From Sphingorhabdus wooponensis (lineage in GTDB: Bacteria > Pseudomonadota > Alphaproteobacteria > Sphingomonadales > Sphingomonadaceae): DNA of 64,000 nt. Below, one piece after another: positions 63,472 to 64,000 of this stretch. A program made the position numbers and the translations under genes. The notes below the pieces were generated by a model. The model was not told where the DNA came from and did not search any database. It was given only the letters and a program-made list of their open reading frames with translations. Location: assembly GCF_003933235.1 (NCBI RefSeq), contig NZ_RWJI01000001.1, positions 440,001 to 504,000 on the forward strand, written 5' to 3'. Within the stretch, counting starts at the first letter, position 1. Each line of letters begins with the position of its first letter.

Positions 63472-64000
63472 ATGACAAAGAAGAAATCAGCCGCAGCCGA
63501 TCCCGCTGTAGAAAACGAACTTGAAGGCGTGCCAGAGCATATGAAAGACGATACGCCAGACGTAACCGATGCTGCCGATGCCAAGATTGCGGCATTGGAA
63601 GAAGCGCTCGCCGCTGCCCAGCAGGAGGTTTTATACGCGCAGGCCGAAACGCAAAATGTGCGCCGCCGTATGGAAAAAGAGGCGCAGGACGCGCGCGCTT
63701 ATGCTGCAACGGGCTTTGCCCGCGATGTGCTGTCGGTGTCTGACAATCTATCTCGCGCCTTGGAAGCGATCCCCGCTGAAATGCGGGAAAGCGAAACGAT
63801 GAAACCGCTCGTCATCGGCCTTGAAGCAACGGGCCGCGAACTGGACAGCGTCTTTACCAAAAACGGCATTACACGCATTGCCGCCATGGGCATGCCGCTG
63901 GATCCCAATCAGCATCAGGCGATGGTCGAAATTCCCAGCGCCGATGTCGAACCGGGCATCATCGTCGCTGAAATGCAGGCAGGATATATGATTAAGGACC
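63472..64000 (+). CDS. grpE: Nucleotide exchange factor GrpE, N-terminal part (runs off the right edge)
   Basis: At least 176 residues of GrpE, which releases ADP from DnaK. MTKKKSAAADPAVENELEGVPEHMKDD is the acidic flexible start, followed by a long coiled-coil (KIAALEEALAAAQQEVLYAQAETQNVRRRMEKEAQDARAYA) and the beginning of the beta domain with GITRIAAMGMPLDPNQHQAMVEI. The reading frame is open to the window's end, so it is truncated by the window only. Confidence 0.95.
   Translation, partial: MTKKKSAAADPAVENELEGVPEHMKDDTPDVTDAADAKIAALEEALAAAQQEVLYAQAETQNVRRRMEKEAQDARAYAATGFARDVLSVSDNLSRALEAIPAEMRESETMKPLVIGLEATGRELDSVFTKNGITRIAAMGMPLDPNQHQAMVEIPSADVEPGIIVAEMQAGYMIKD

Overview
The window looks like a chromosomal segment of an aerobic alphaproteobacterium of the Sphingomonadales (Sphingorhabdus/Sphingopyxis-like). 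This rests on protein style: an Ala/Lys/Pro-extended F1 beta subunit, a short epsilon subunit, a plant/alphaproteobacterial-type gshA, and sphingomonad-style PHA, acyl-CoA dehydrogenase and sulfite-reduction genes. Both ends are cut inside genes: a DsbA-like isomerase on the left and grpE on the right. No phage, plasmid or IS transposase gene is visible.

Layout. 1-6.3 kb, minus strand: clpS coupled to an SDR gene and a DsbA-like isomerase; a phasin with a strong promoter set between inverted TGCACTGCAC sites; two acyl-CoA dehydrogenases, one behind an 18-bp palindrome; class I PHA synthase. 6.3-10.7 kb, plus: DEAD-box helicase, AlaC-type aminotransferase, thioesterase and a methyltransferase with a lipoprotein signal. 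10.8-21.1 kb: the classical secE-nusG-rplK-rplA-rplJ-rplL block, split in two (secE-nusG-rplKA at 21.1-19.0 kb; rplJL at 11.8-10.8 kb). Between the halves lie a coupled KSI-like/GNAT/nitrilase operon, DUF3237, a Rieske oxygenase, a sodium:solute symporter and a NamZ-like muramidase. 21.1-24.7 kb: an AT-richer DUF262/DUF1524 (GmrSD-like) defence candidate and a DUF808 membrane protein sit between secE and tRNA-Trp.

24.7-32.6 kb: gshA, rsmE, ubiA, an aldo/keto reductase and the ppk1-ppx pair. 32.7-35.8 kb: two hotdog thioesterases, an alpha/beta-hydrolase/flavin-reductase fusion and a small membrane protein. A MITE-like element with 29-bp inverted ends sits exactly in the stop codons of the last two. 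35.8-39.7 kb: assimilatory sulfate-reduction operon cobA-DUF2849-cysI-DUF934-cysH. 39.7-45.5 kb: selO, a glycosyltransferase, a nitronate-monooxygenase-like enzyme, a 2-hydroxyacid dehydrogenase and an SH3-domain protein. 45.5-50.4 kb: F1 operon atpHAGDC with hairpin repeats inside and in front of it. 50.6-64 kb: dienelactone hydrolase, ogt, truA, fmt, recR, def, an LpoA-like lipoprotein, rsmI, yraN, gshB, DedA, xerC, hemW, rdgB, rph, hrcA and grpE.

Most genes are housekeeping. The points of most interest are the MITE in overlapping stop codons, the possible two-start phasin and its operator-flanked promoter, the isolated GmrSD-like gene, the degenerate hydrolase/flavin-reductase fusion, the split ribosomal operon with its accessory cargo, and the hairpins around atpHA. 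Start codons were chosen by eye from Shine-Dalgarno sites, overlaps and family N-termini. No database search was possible.
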